DNA of 64,000 bases from Oscillibacter valericigenes (lineage in GTDB: Bacteria > Bacillota > Clostridia > Oscillospirales > Oscillospiraceae), in NCBI RefSeq assembly GCF_021531915.1, contig NZ_JAFBIV010000004.1, positions 62,001 through 126,000 on the forward strand. Reading direction: 5' to 3'. Made by a program: the position numbers and the translations under genes. Positions 32,178 to 41,288 of the stretch are shown one piece after another. Under the pieces are notes generated by a model. That model ran no database searches and had not been told where the DNA came from. It saw nothing but the letters and a program-made list of their open reading frames with translations. How positions within the stretch are numbered: the stretch's first letter is position 1; the number at the start of each line of letters is the position of its first letter.

Positions 32178-32216
32178 ACAACCCTCCAGAAAGTTGATAC
32201 TTCTGGAGGGTTGTTG
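32178..32216. terminator. Bidirectional terminator between WYL gene and integrase
   Basis: ACAACCCTCCAGAAG arm pairs with CTTCTGGAGGGTTGT across a short loop. Confidence 0.85.
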
Positions 32217-32250
32217 TCAAAAGTTGATGGCTAAAGCCAATTAAAGGTGG

Positions 32251-33243
32251 TTACATCCGCGCCACAGGACTGAAGTTCTGATAGCGTTTCCCAATGTCTT
32301 CATCGTTCAAATCGAGGTAGGCTTGCTCTGTGACGGTCACGCTGGAATGACCGAGAATTTTACTCAGCGTGTAAATGTCCATGCCACTCATCAGACAGCG
32401 CTTCGCAAAGTTGTTCCGCAGACAATGAGGCGAAACCTTTTCACTCAGACTGGCGCGGCGGAGGTAATGTTTGAAGTTGGTTTCAAAGTTGCTCACCTGG
32501 ATGCTTGCCCCGCTTCGCTTCACAGGAAAAAGGTAGTCACTCTCCACATACCTGTCCTTGAACTGAATCCACCGCCGCAGGATCACTTCTGTTTTGGGAG
32601 AGAAGAAGACAACTCTGTCCCGCCGCCCCTTGGTAATCTCAGCCCGCAGGAAAACCTTGTGTGCAGCCAGGTCAATGTCATCCATCAGCAAGCAACTGCA
32701 TTCTCCCAACCGCATTCCACTGTCGATCATCAGCATAATCATGGCAAAGTCGCGGTGTTCAGGGTAGTAGGACTTATCCAACTGAGCAATCAGTTTCTTG
32801 AAGTCATCATCACTGATGAACTCCTTCGCCTTGCGGTTCACCTTCAACTGTCTGACTTTCCTCATGGGGTTCTTTTGGAGAACATAGTCCCTGTCCAGCC
32901 AGTTGAAGAAAACGCGGAGATTGCGGATGTAGTTGTTAATGGTGGTCACAGTGATAGGATTGCGAAAATCCCTTCGTCTGTCGGGATGGTTGGTTTCCTT
33001 CTTCTTTTCGTCTGCGTAAAACGAGTATTTCCCACGCTCCTGCAAATCATTGATGTAACGGCGGATGATGGACTCTGTAACCTTGTCAACTGTGAAAATG
33101 TTCATCTGCTCTTCGCACCATCTCTGAAACAGGCGGAGGGTCTGTTCGTAACTGGTCATTGTTCGCTCGCGGAGTTGACGGCTTCTGCAAAACACCATAA
33201 ACTCATCAATCTGCCAATCAAAACCCATGTCTGTCATAGCCAT
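32251..33243 (-). CDS. Tyrosine recombinase / integrase
   Basis: 330 residues. Core-binding SAM-like domain about 10-125; catalytic domain about 145-320 with the Arg in DSGMRLGE, Lys in EITKGRRDR, H-x-x-R in SPHCLRNNFA, second His in KILGHSSVTV and Tyr in TEQAYLDL. All catalytic residues are present. It should catalyse integration and excision across the spo0A repeat. ATG at 33243 has AGGAG 5 nt upstream; GTG at 33249 would overlap that site. It faces the right repeat at 33457. Confidence 0.95.
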   Translation of the reverse strand: MAMTDMGFDWQIDEFMVFCRSRQLRERTMTSYEQTLRLFQRWCEEQMNIFTVDKVTESIIRRYINDLQERGKYSFYADEKKKETNHPDRRRDFRNPITVTTINNYIRNLRVFFNWLDRDYVLQKNPMRKVRQLKVNRKAKEFISDDDFKKLIAQLDKSYYPEHRDFAMIMLMIDSGMRLGECSCLLMDDIDLAAHKVFLRAEITKGRRDRVVFFSPKTEVILRRWIQFKDRYVESDYLFPVKRSGASIQVSNFETNFKHYLRRASLSEKVSPHCLRNNFAKRCLMSGMDIYTLSKILGHSSVTVTEQAYLDLNDEDIGKRYQNFSPVARM

Positions 33244-33413
33244 AAACACTCCTGTTCATTGGGATATTTTCATACCCAATAAAGCAGGAGTGTTCATAGG
33301 TTCAGCAAAATAAGTTTATAGGTCTGTTTTGTCGGCGTTCATTGAAACTTTGGAGCCTTCGTAGGTTTGGCGATTTTGAAAAAATTTTAGCAAACCTTTG
33401 TGCCGCAAGGCTT

Positions 33414-34172
33414 TCAGCCAACATGATTTTTCTTCATGTCGAGGCAAAGTCTGTCTGCGATCATGGCGATGAATTCACTATTGGTGGGCTTGCCCTTGGC
33501 GTTGCTCACCGTGTAGCCGAAGTACTTCTGCAGGGTTTCCAGGTCGCCCCGGTCCCAGGCCACCTCGATGGCGTGGCGAATGGCCCGTTCCACCCGGCTG
33601 GGCGTGGTGGCAAACCGCTTGGCCACCGCCGGATACAGCACCTTGGTCACAGCGTTGATGACCTCCATATCGTTCACGGCGATGATGATGGCCTCCCGCA
33701 GATACTGGTAGCCCTTGATATGGGCCGGGACGCCGATCTCATGGATCACTGCTGTCACCCGGTTCTTCAGGGCCACGGCGTGCTCCTCCGGTGTGGCCGG
33801 CTGGCCAAAGATCATCCGCATCCGATCCAGCAGGGTCCCCACCTCACAGGGCTTGGGCAGGAAATAGGCGGCGCCCATGCCCATGGCCTCCGCCACCACC
33901 TGGTCTGTGCAGAAAGCGGAGAGCACGATCACCTTGGTCTTTCCCTGCTGCTCCTTCAGCTGCCGAAGAATCGTGACACCGTCAGTTCCCGGCAAAACCA
34001 GGTCCATCAATGCCACATCCGGAGTCTTCTGCTCCAGAATCTGTAAAGCTTCCGTCCCGTCACCCGTAGACCCCACCACGGCAAATTCTTCTGTTTTTTC
34101 GATCACTTCCCGCAACATGCTGCGGAATTCTTCGTTGGCATCTGCCAGTAATACGGTTTTCCTGTTTTCCAT
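33414..34172 (-). CDS. spo0A: Sporulation master regulator Spo0A, 3' end supplied by the element
   Basis: 252 residues. Receiver domain 1-120 with phospho-acceptor D57 ([13 protein letters not shown]), S in VLSAF and K in FLPKP. The acid pocket reads ADAN, so one of the two Asp of the usual ADDN is Ala. The effector domain (about 140-252) has the strongly conserved [19 protein letters not shown] recognition helix and [16 protein letters not shown]. The last 10 residues ([10 protein letters not shown]) come from the integrated element. AGGAAAGG precedes the ATG. Spo0A~P starts sporulation and represses abrB in Bacillus. Confidence 0.95.
   Translation of the reverse strand: MENRKTVLLADANEEFRSMLREVIEKTEEFAVVGSTGDGTEALQILEQKTPDVALMDLVLPGTDGVTILRQLKEQQGKTKVIVLSAFCTDQVVAEAMGMGAAYFLPKPCEVGTLLDRMRMIFGQPATPEEHAVALKNRVTAVIHEIGVPAHIKGYQYLREAIIIAVNDMEVINAVTKVLYPAVAKRFATTPSRVERAIRHAIEVAWDRGDLETLQKYFGYTVSNAKGKPTNSEFIAMIADRLCLDMKKNHVG
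33457..33578. repeat. Right attachment-type direct repeat (inside spo0A)
   Basis: Identical to 24234-24355. It forms part of the working spo0A coding sequence, encoding the end of the DNA-binding domain. Confidence 0.9.
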
Positions 34173-34299
34173 GCTACCTTTCCTTTACAAAGAATTTTGA
34201 TTTGCGACGGATTCGTAACGCTTCAAATTACGTTTTCTATAAACTAGCATAAACTTACAGTTTTTTCAAGTTCTTGACTGTAAAAAAATTCCAGAATCG

Positions 34300-34306
34300 T
34301 TCGACA
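34300..34306. promoter_or_regulatory. 0A-box-like heptamer
   Basis: TTCGACA, the reverse of the TGTCGAA 0A box, lies 128 bp upstream of spo0A and 106 bp upstream of the NUDIX gene. It is a full match, but the motif is short and could be chance. The rest of 34173-34411 is AT-rich leader. Confidence 0.4.
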
Positions 34307-34411
34307 CATTTCTCGAGATTCACCGCAATTGCCTGCCGCCCATGGGATTGCGGCTTCCCTTTCGGCCACAGATATGGTATCATGAGAAAAAACGTTCAAC
34401 AGGAGACGCTT

Positions 34412-34978
34412 ATGGACCTTATATCAGCACTACGTGCATACCGCCCCTGGAACCCGCAGGAGGTGCGGGATACCGCAGAGCTTCTCCGCCGTCTGGAGAG
34501 CGGCGAAGATCTGTTTCACCGTGAAAATACTGCCGCCCACCTGACGTCCTCCGCCTGGGTGGTGAGTCCGGACCGGACGCAAATTTTGATGGCCTATCAC
34601 AATCTGTACGACTCCTGGGCCTGGCTGGGAGGACACGCCGACGGCGAGCAGGACCTGCTGGCAGTGGCCCTGCGGGAGGTCCGGGAGGAGAGCGGTGTAA
34701 CGGCCCGGCCTGTGTCCGACCAAATTTTTTCAGTGGAAATTCTGCCGGTCTCCGGTCACGAAAAGCGGGGGGAATACGTCTCTTCCCATCTCCACATGAA
34801 CGTCACCTTTCTCCTGGAGGCAGACCCTGCCGCCCCTGTGCGCAGCAAGCCGGATGAGAACAGCCGGGTGGCCTGGTTCGCCCTTCAAGACGCGTTGGCT
34901 GCCTCCTCGGAGCCCTGGATGCGGGAACGCATTTACCAGAAGCTCAATGAAAAGCTGCGGGAAAGTTCCAATTTCTGA
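34412..34978 (+). CDS. NUDIX hydrolase
   Basis: 188 residues. The NUDIX box is complete: G-x5-E-x7-REVREESG, beginning GGHADGEQDLLAVALREVRE. An N-terminal helical extension (about 1-45) precedes it. It should hydrolyse a nucleoside diphosphate linked to another group; substrate unknown. ATG at 34412 has AGGAG 7 nt upstream. It is divergent from spo0A and convergent with spoIVB, with repeat copy B between it and spoIVB. Confidence 0.92.
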   Translation: MDLISALRAYRPWNPQEVRDTAELLRRLESGEDLFHRENTAAHLTSSAWVVSPDRTQILMAYHNLYDSWAWLGGHADGEQDLLAVALREVREESGVTARPVSDQIFSVEILPVSGHEKRGEYVSSHLHMNVTFLLEADPAAPVRSKPDENSRVAWFALQDALAASSEPWMRERIYQKLNEKLRESSNF

Positions 34979-35019
34979 CGTATGCAGAGATTATATACCA
35001 TTTTTTCAGTTTTATCCAG

Positions 35020-35338
35020 TACGAAGGCGGGATTTCTCCCGCCTTCCAGCTTGTCGAAAAAATCTTTTCGACAAGCTACTGCAAGTTTTTCTGAACTTGA
35101 AAAGTTCAGAAAAACTTATGATTGAAAACGAATGGCCCAGGCCACCCTCTCTTGCCGCTGCGCGACAATTCACCTTGAGACACCCTTCCTGGGTTGTCTA
35201 CGCGCCAAGAGCCGCCTTTGGCGGTTGCGCTCCGACACGCTCTGCGGAGCAGTCTTTCGTAACTATCTTCCTTCCCGTTGCGCAAGTTTTCCGGGTTTAT
35301 CGACAGTCTACGAAGGCGGGATTCCTCCCGCCTTCGTA
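35020..35338. repeat. Dispersed structured repeat, copy B, nested between duplicated terminators
   Basis: The outer units are 35020-35046 and 35309-35335, a 27-bp near-perfect duplication (one mismatch) of a terminator palindrome GAAGGCGGGA/TCCCGCCTTC unrelated in sequence to that around copy A. The core, 35047-35308 (262 bp), matches 11314-11582 closely. Its second stem is longer here (16 bp, AAGTTTTTCTGAACTT arm). Its third stem reads CCGCC-TTT-GGCGG where copy A has CCGGGC-TTT-GCCCGG, and its TGCG-loop stem reads GCTC/GAGC where copy A has GCACC/GGCGC. It lies between convergent NUDIX and spoIVB genes. Confidence 0.85.
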
Positions 35339-35342
35339 CTTT

Positions 35343-36350
35343 TTATGCCGCTTTCAGCATAGTTTCCATGGAAATTCCATATCCTTTACAAGGATCGTTC
35401 AGCAAAACGTGGGTCACGGCGCCCACCAGCTTTCCATCCTGCAGAATGGGACTGCCGCTCATGCCCTGCACAATGCCGCCGGTGACGGCGATCAGCTCCG
35501 GGTCCGTCACGGAAATCACCATCTCCCGACCGTCCGAGGCATTGGGGATCACCTTCAAAACTTCAATTGCATATTCCTCCACCGTATCGCCCCGGACATT
35601 GGCCCGGATGACGGCAGGTCCCGCTTTTGCCGTGCCGGTGGATACTGCTGCGCCCAGCACCGCGGCATGATCCGCTGCATCCAGCGTTCCGAAAACACCG
35701 CAACTGGTGTTGGCGTACAGGTCACCCAGGTCAGCCGTCAGGTCAAAGTCGCCCTTCAGCTCACCGGCGCTGCCCGCGGTCCCCTTTTTCACCGCCTTGA
35801 CTGTGGAAGGCAGGATGGAACCGTCCGCAAAGGGCATCAGTTGGGCAGTGTCCACGTCGGTGATGCCGTGTCCCAGGGCGCCGAAGACACCCGTGGCCGG
35901 ATCATAATAGGTCATGGTGCCGATGCCCGCCATGCTGTCCCTGATCCAGGCGCCGATGCAGTAGACGCCCTGGTCATTGGGTTCCGGCTCCACGGTCAAT
36001 GTCACCGGGTCGCCCTGGCGCTGCACCTGAAGGTCGGTGGTGCTGCCGTCGCTTTCCTGCAGAAGCGCCTGGAACTGCTCCGTGGAGGTCACGGTGCTGC
36101 CGCCGCATTTGACGATGACATCTCCCGTTTGCAGTCCGCAGGCCCGGGCAGGCGTGCCGCCGTCCGAGAGCTTCACCACCACCACGCCCCGGGCAAACAG
36201 CTTGATGCCCACGGTGTGGCCCACCGGTACCAGCATCCGCGGCGTCATTTCGACGGCCATGGCCACACTTGCGGAGCACGCCAGAACCGCCAGGAGGCAC
36301 GCTGCTCCGAACCGCAAAAGCCGTTTTCTTGTTCCCGTTGTTCCATACAA
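35343..36350 (-). CDS. spoIVB: SpoIVB peptidase (sigma-K checkpoint serine protease)
   Basis: 335 residues from TTG at 36350. One membrane segment near 13-32 anchors it. A PDZ domain (about 55-135; GGTPARACGLQTGDVIVK) is followed by the S55 peptidase domain with the His in GALGHGITD and Ser in QGMSGSPI, both present. SpoIVB is secreted from the forespore and cleaves SpoIVFA to release pro-sigma-K processing. The start is uncertain: AGGAG lies 11 nt before the TTG, while GTG at 36362 is too close. Normally spoIVB is followed directly by spo0A; here a NUDIX gene and repeat B separate them. Confidence 0.93.
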   Translation of the reverse strand: MYGTTGTRKRLLRFGAACLLAVLACSASVAMAVEMTPRMLVPVGHTVGIKLFARGVVVVKLSDGGTPARACGLQTGDVIVKCGGSTVTSTEQFQALLQESDGSTTDLQVQRQGDPVTLTVEPEPNDQGVYCIGAWIRDSMAGIGTMTYYDPATGVFGALGHGITDVDTAQLMPFADGSILPSTVKAVKKGTAGSAGELKGDFDLTADLGDLYANTSCGVFGTLDAADHAAVLGAAVSTGTAKAGPAVIRANVRGDTVEEYAIEVLKVIPNASDGREMVISVTDPELIAVTGGIVQGMSGSPILQDGKLVGAVTHVLLNDPCKGYGISMETMLKAA

Positions 36351-36493
36351 TCCAAAAAACACTCCTTTCCAAAAAAATTGCAAACCGCCGGATGTCCCGG
36401 CTGGGTTATCTTCTGCGGTCTGTCCACGGTCCACACCCAGCAAAAAGCGGCAGCGATCCCATGGTTGTTTTTTGCTTTCCTGAAAATCCGGAC

Positions 36494-36530
36494 GAAAAAA
36501 GGACCTCACAGCCAAAAGACTGTGAGGTCC
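36494..36530 (-). terminator. Terminator of ftsZ
   Basis: GGACCTCACAG/CTGTGAGGTCC stem with loop TCTTTTGG; minus-strand T-run follows (36494-36500). Confidence 0.9.
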
Positions 36531-36545
36531 TCCAACATTTAGCAG

Positions 36546-37676
<1,131 letters not shown>

Positions 37677-37762
37677 ACTGGTGCCTCCTGCTATCATTTG
37701 TAGAAACGGGCCGAAAAGCCCGTCATTTGACCCTATATCCTGTGGTCCAGGCTATTTAGTTT

Positions 37763-37791
37763 ATTGTAAGACACTTTCCTCCCGCGGTCAA
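37763..37791 (-). promoter_or_regulatory. ftsZ promoter
   Basis: Minus-strand TTGACC (37786-37791), 17-bp spacer, TACAAT (37763-37768), about 87 bp before the ATG. Confidence 0.75.
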
Positions 37792-37829
37792 GTATCCCGA
37801 CACGTTTTCCCATGTTTTTTTCTGAAAAA

Positions 37830-37862
37830 CAGAGGAGCGGTATCCCGACGGAGCCCGCTCCC
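37830..37862 (-). terminator. Terminator after ftsQ
   Basis: GGAGCGG/CCGCTCC stem, followed on the minus strand by TCTGTTTTT, between ftsQ and the ftsZ promoter. Confidence 0.65.
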
Positions 37863-37869
37863 CCCCTAT

Positions 37870-38640
37870 TTACCGTGTGCTTTGGTCCAAATAGATCCGC
37901 CCGCTCTCCCGGGTCATGTCGAAGGTACCGGTCATGTTGTCCTGCACCTTCCCGCTCTCCATGGCCTGTCGCAGCATTTTCAGCTTCATGGGATAATCTG
38001 CGCCATAGGGCATCTTCACGGTGAAGCGGCCGAGATAATCCATTCGGATGGCAGAGAGGTCATCCAGACGGATACCGTCCACATCCTCCAGCATGTCGGC
38101 CTCCTCCAGAGCCGCCATCAGCTCCAGCAGGCTCTCCTGCTGTGAGGCATATTCGGTAGCCAGAGCTATGGACGTCCCCACGGTGGGCGCCAGCAGCTGG
38201 CACCCGGAGATCATGCCGCAATCCGCCGCCGCAGAGGGGTCCAGCTGATCCACCAGCATGCCCTTGGGGCTGATAAGCCAGGCGCTGCCGTCCTGCACCA
38301 GAGCGAAGGGCGTGCCGCATTCCTTGATCTCAATGACCAGGGTGTCCGGCAGCCGCCGGTTGATGCGGATCTCCTCGATGTAGGGCAGCGCTTCCCGGAT
38401 GTTGCCCGCCACGGTGTTCTTGTTCAGCAGGTAGAGGTTGTCGCCGTTCTCAATGGCCGAGGCCTCCCGGATCTGCTCCTCCGTGTACCGCTGCTCCCCC
38501 AGAATCTCCACATGGTCCACCCGGAAAAACAGCGTCACGGCGGCCACCACGGCGCCGCAGATCACCAAGATGGACAGCAGCTTATAGAGGAAGCCAAAGC
38601 TTCCCCTGCGCCGCCGGCTGGAATTTCTGCGTCTTGCCAT
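37870..38640 (-). CDS. ftsQ: Cell division protein FtsQ/DivIB
   Basis: 256 residues. Arg-rich cytoplasmic tail (MARRRNSSRRRRGS), one membrane segment (about 20-42), a POTRA domain (about 44-112: RVDHVEILGEQRYTEEQI to RLPDTLVIEI) and a beta domain. It scaffolds FtsL and the division transpeptidase outside the membrane. It starts 4 bp after the murA stop. ATG at 38640. In Firmicutes the gene is named divIB. Confidence 0.92.
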   Translation of the reverse strand: MARRRNSSRRRRGSFGFLYKLLSILVICGAVVAAVTLFFRVDHVEILGEQRYTEEQIREASAIENGDNLYLLNKNTVAGNIREALPYIEEIRINRRLPDTLVIEIKECGTPFALVQDGSAWLISPKGMLVDQLDPSAAADCGMISGCQLLAPTVGTSIALATEYASQQESLLELMAALEEADMLEDVDGIRLDDLSAIRMDYLGRFTVKMPYGADYPMKLKMLRQAMESGKVQDNMTGTFDMTRESGRIYLDQSTR

Positions 38641-38644
38641 GAAG

Positions 38645-39916
38645 TTACCCCTCGATCTGCTCTGTTTCTATCCGAACGATATCCGCTCCAAGAGCGGACA
38701 GGTCCCGTTCCAAGCTTTCATATCCCCGGTCGATGTGACCGATCCGCATGATGCGGCTCTCTCCCTCTGCCGCCAGGGCCGCTACGCACAGCGCCGCCCC
38801 GCCCCGCAGGTCCGTACACTGGACGGCGGCTCCGTACAGAGTGTCCGTCCCACTGACCACCGCCACCCGGCCGGACACCTGGATGTCCGCTCCCATGCGG
38901 ATCAGCTCATCCACATGGCGGTAACGGTTCTCAAAAATATTCTCCTCAAACACCGTGGCCCCCCGGCTCCGCAGCAGCGCCGCCATCAGCACCGCCTGGG
39001 CATCCGTGGGGAAGCCCGGATAGGGCGCCGTCCGCACCGGGCGGACCGCCCGCAGCCGCTTGTCACAGGCGCAGGCAATGCCCGCCGCGTCAGACCGCAC
39101 GGTACAGCCCGCCTCCCGCAGCAAGGCGGTAACAGTAGCCAACTGCTCCTCCCGGGCGCCCCGCAAAAAGGCCCTGCCTCCGGCGGAGGCCGCCGCGCAC
39201 AGGTAGGTGGCCGCGGCAATGCGGTCCGGCATCACAGTGTAGGTACACCCGTGGAGCCTTTGACCTCCCTCCACCGTGATGGTGGAGGTCCCCGCTCCGG
39301 ACACTTTAGCCCCACAGGCATTCAGGAAGTTCTGGAGATCCATGATCTCCGGTTCCCTGGCGGCATTGAAGATAGCGGTGATGCCCTCAGCCCCGCAGGC
39401 CGCCAGCATCAGATTCTCCGTGGCCCCCACCGAGGGCAGACTCAGCACCAGATCGGTGCCCCGCAGGCGGGCGGCCCGACAGTGCAGGTGGCCGCCGGTA
39501 TCGTCGATCTCCGCGCCCAGGTCCCGAAGCCCCGCCAGGTGCAGATCAATAGGCCTGGGTCCCAGCTCACATCCGCCGGGATAGCTGAGCTCCGCCCGGC
39601 CGCACCGGGCCAGGATGGCACCCAGGAAAATGGCGGAGGACCGCATTTCCCGCATCAGTGTATCAGAGATGGCGCAGCCCTGCAACCCGGCGGTATCCAC
39701 CACCAGGCCGTCGGCCTCCCAGCTGGCATCGCAGCCCAGGCCCTGTAAAATGCGGATCGAGGCGTCCACGTCCCGCAGACGGGGGCACCCCCGCAGCTTT
39801 ACCTGGTCCCCGGTCAGCAGCGTGGCCGCCAGGATGGGCAGTACACTGTTCTTGGCCCCCTGGACCGTCACCTCTCCGTTAAGACGGGTGCCGCCCCTCA
39901 CCAAAAGCTGGCTCAT
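38645..39916 (-). CDS. murA: UDP-N-acetylglucosamine 1-carboxyvinyltransferase
   Basis: 423 residues. Motifs: GGTRLNGEVTVQGAKNS at the start with the active-site Lys, and the fosfomycin-binding Cys in YPGGCELGPRPIDLH. It performs the first committed step of peptidoglycan synthesis, adding enolpyruvate from PEP to UDP-GlcNAc. ATG at 39916 is preferred, GGAGGG 7 nt upstream. In the cluster it sits between murG and ftsQ, a Firmicute arrangement. Confidence 0.96.
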   Translation of the reverse strand: MSQLLVRGGTRLNGEVTVQGAKNSVLPILAATLLTGDQVKLRGCPRLRDVDASIRILQGLGCDASWEADGLVVDTAGLQGCAISDTLMREMRSSAIFLGAILARCGRAELSYPGGCELGPRPIDLHLAGLRDLGAEIDDTGGHLHCRAARLRGTDLVLSLPSVGATENLMLAACGAEGITAIFNAAREPEIMDLQNFLNACGAKVSGAGTSTITVEGGQRLHGCTYTVMPDRIAAATYLCAAASAGGRAFLRGAREEQLATVTALLREAGCTVRSDAAGIACACDKRLRAVRPVRTAPYPGFPTDAQAVLMAALLRSRGATVFEENIFENRYRHVDELIRMGADIQVSGRVAVVSGTDTLYGAAVQCTDLRGGAALCVAALAAEGESRIMRIGHIDRGYESLERDLSALGADIVRIETEQIEG

Positions 39917-39981
39917 AGTCGTTCCCTCCGCTCCCAAAGAATGGTTCAACAGTCCATCCTATGGGAGAAAGGGATTTCTGG

Positions 39982-41118
39982 TTACTGCGTGATCTGCAGA
40001 ATGGTCTGGTAAATGCGCTCCGTAGCGTCCCGGATGCCCAGGGCGGCCATGGCTGTTTCCATGCCGGCCCGCTTCTCCGGATCCCGGAGGATGCCGCAGG
40101 CTGCCTGGAACAGGGACTGACCGGAGCTGTCCTTTTCCAGCAGCACCGCCGCGCCGCCAGCCTCCTCCAGCACCCGGGCGTTCTTCTCCTGGTGGTTATT
40201 GGTCACATAGGGAGACGGCACGATCAGGGCAGGAACCCCCAGGGCCGTCAGTTCGCTGATGGTGGAGGCCCCAGCCCGGCAGATGACCAGGTCTGCCGCC
40301 CGCATGACCTGCGCCATGTCATAGATATACTCCCGCACCTGCAGGGACGGATGCTGTGCCAGGTCCACGCCCTTTTCCTTCAGCAGCTCAAGAACCACCG
40401 GGTAGCCGCCCTTGCCGGCGGCGTGGATGTGGTGGAAGGGCTCCTTGGCCGCCTCCAGGGCCAGGAAATCCGCCATCTGGCGGTTCATGCCGGAGGCCCC
40501 CAGGGACCCCCAAAAGGAGACGATCAGGGGTCGGCCGTCATCCACGCCCAGCTTCTGCTTCGCCTGCTTCTTCGTCAGATCAAAAAAATCCCCCCGCACC
40601 GGCGTGCCGGTGACTACCACCTTGTTCGTGTGCTTGTAGTGCTGGCGGCAAGACTCGAAGCCCACCATGATACGGTCCGCGAAGGGCTCCAGCATCTCGG
40701 TGGTGAGCCCCGGCACCATGTTGGACTCATGGACTGCCGTGGGGATGCCCGCCTTGGCGGCGGCCTTCACCATGGGATAGCTGGCGTAGCCCCCGGTGCC
40801 GATGACCACATCGGGCCGGAACTCCCGCAGGATGGCCTTTGCCTCCCGGGGCGCCCGGGTCAGATTATAGAGGGACACTAAGTTGTGTTTGATCTCCGCG
40901 GGCTTCAGCGAACGGTGAAAGCTGGAGATGTGGACCGTGCGGAACGCATAGCCCGCCTTGGGCACCAGGTCCTTTTCCAACCCCCGCTCAGCCCCCACAA
41001 AGAGGAATTCCGTCTCCGGGTCTTTCTCATGCATCAGCTGCGCCAGGGCAATGGCGGGATTCACATGGCCCGCCGTGCCGCCGCAGGTGAAAGTGACCCG
41101 TTTTATCTTCTTTTCCAT
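39982..41118 (-). CDS. murG: Lipid II synthase MurG
   Basis: 378 residues, GT-B fold. GGTAGHVNPAIAL is the first glycine loop (lipid I side), GTGGYASYPMVKAA follows, and the C-terminal UDP-GlcNAc site shows CRAGASTISEL and PYVTNNHQEKNA. It transfers GlcNAc to lipid I on the inner membrane face. ATG at 41118 has GAGG upstream. A TTTCTTTTGC/GCAAAAGAAA hairpin (41132-41156) lies just before the ribosome site. Confidence 0.96.
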   Translation of the reverse strand: MEKKIKRVTFTCGGTAGHVNPAIALAQLMHEKDPETEFLFVGAERGLEKDLVPKAGYAFRTVHISSFHRSLKPAEIKHNLVSLYNLTRAPREAKAILREFRPDVVIGTGGYASYPMVKAAAKAGIPTAVHESNMVPGLTTEMLEPFADRIMVGFESCRQHYKHTNKVVVTGTPVRGDFFDLTKKQAKQKLGVDDGRPLIVSFWGSLGASGMNRQMADFLALEAAKEPFHHIHAAGKGGYPVVLELLKEKGVDLAQHPSLQVREYIYDMAQVMRAADLVICRAGASTISELTALGVPALIVPSPYVTNNHQEKNARVLEEAGGAAVLLEKDSSGQSLFQAACGILRDPEKRAGMETAMAALGIRDATERIYQTILQITQ

Positions 41119-41288
41119 CCTATCAACCTCATTTCTTTTGCCGACAGCAAAAGAAATCATTCAAATCATTTTCGCCGCGGCGTGTACGTGGCGAAAATTC
41201 CCCGACCCAGCCGCCTTGGGCGGCGTTCACCAGTCCGAAGACTGGTGGTGGGGGATTCTCAAGGGGGAGCCTGCTCCCCCTTGACATA
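41119..41288. other. Hairpin-rich spacer between ftsW and murG
   Basis: Contains the 10-bp stem TTTCTTTTGC/GCAAAAGAAA at 41132-41156 and further inverted repeats (TTTTCGCC...GGCGAAAA near 41168-41200, CCAGTCCGAAGACTGG near 41230-41246, AAGGGGGAGC/GCTCCCCCTT near 41261-41283). No gene. Confidence 0.6.

Larger units (their letters stand above)
24234..33578. mobile_element. Integrative element inserted in the 3' region of spo0A
   Basis: The limits are the 122-bp direct repeats at 24234-24355 and 33457-33578, which give a unit of 9,223 bp. The interior is markedly richer in A+T than the flanks. The tyrosine integrase (32251) lies beside the right repeat, the usual place. Other mobility genes are a serine recombinase (29449); regulators are an XRE repressor, a WYL protein and an HTH protein. 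I see no conjugation, capsid or relaxase gene, so this looks like a small genomic island or satellite rather than a full ICE or prophage. The flank 24356-24755 holds no gene; 33244-33456 holds only a short hairpin. Confidence 0.88.

Noticed and set aside
24756-33243. Complete prophage or conjugative element
   Set aside because: No terminase, capsid, portal, tail, relaxase or type IV secretion genes could be found in any frame.
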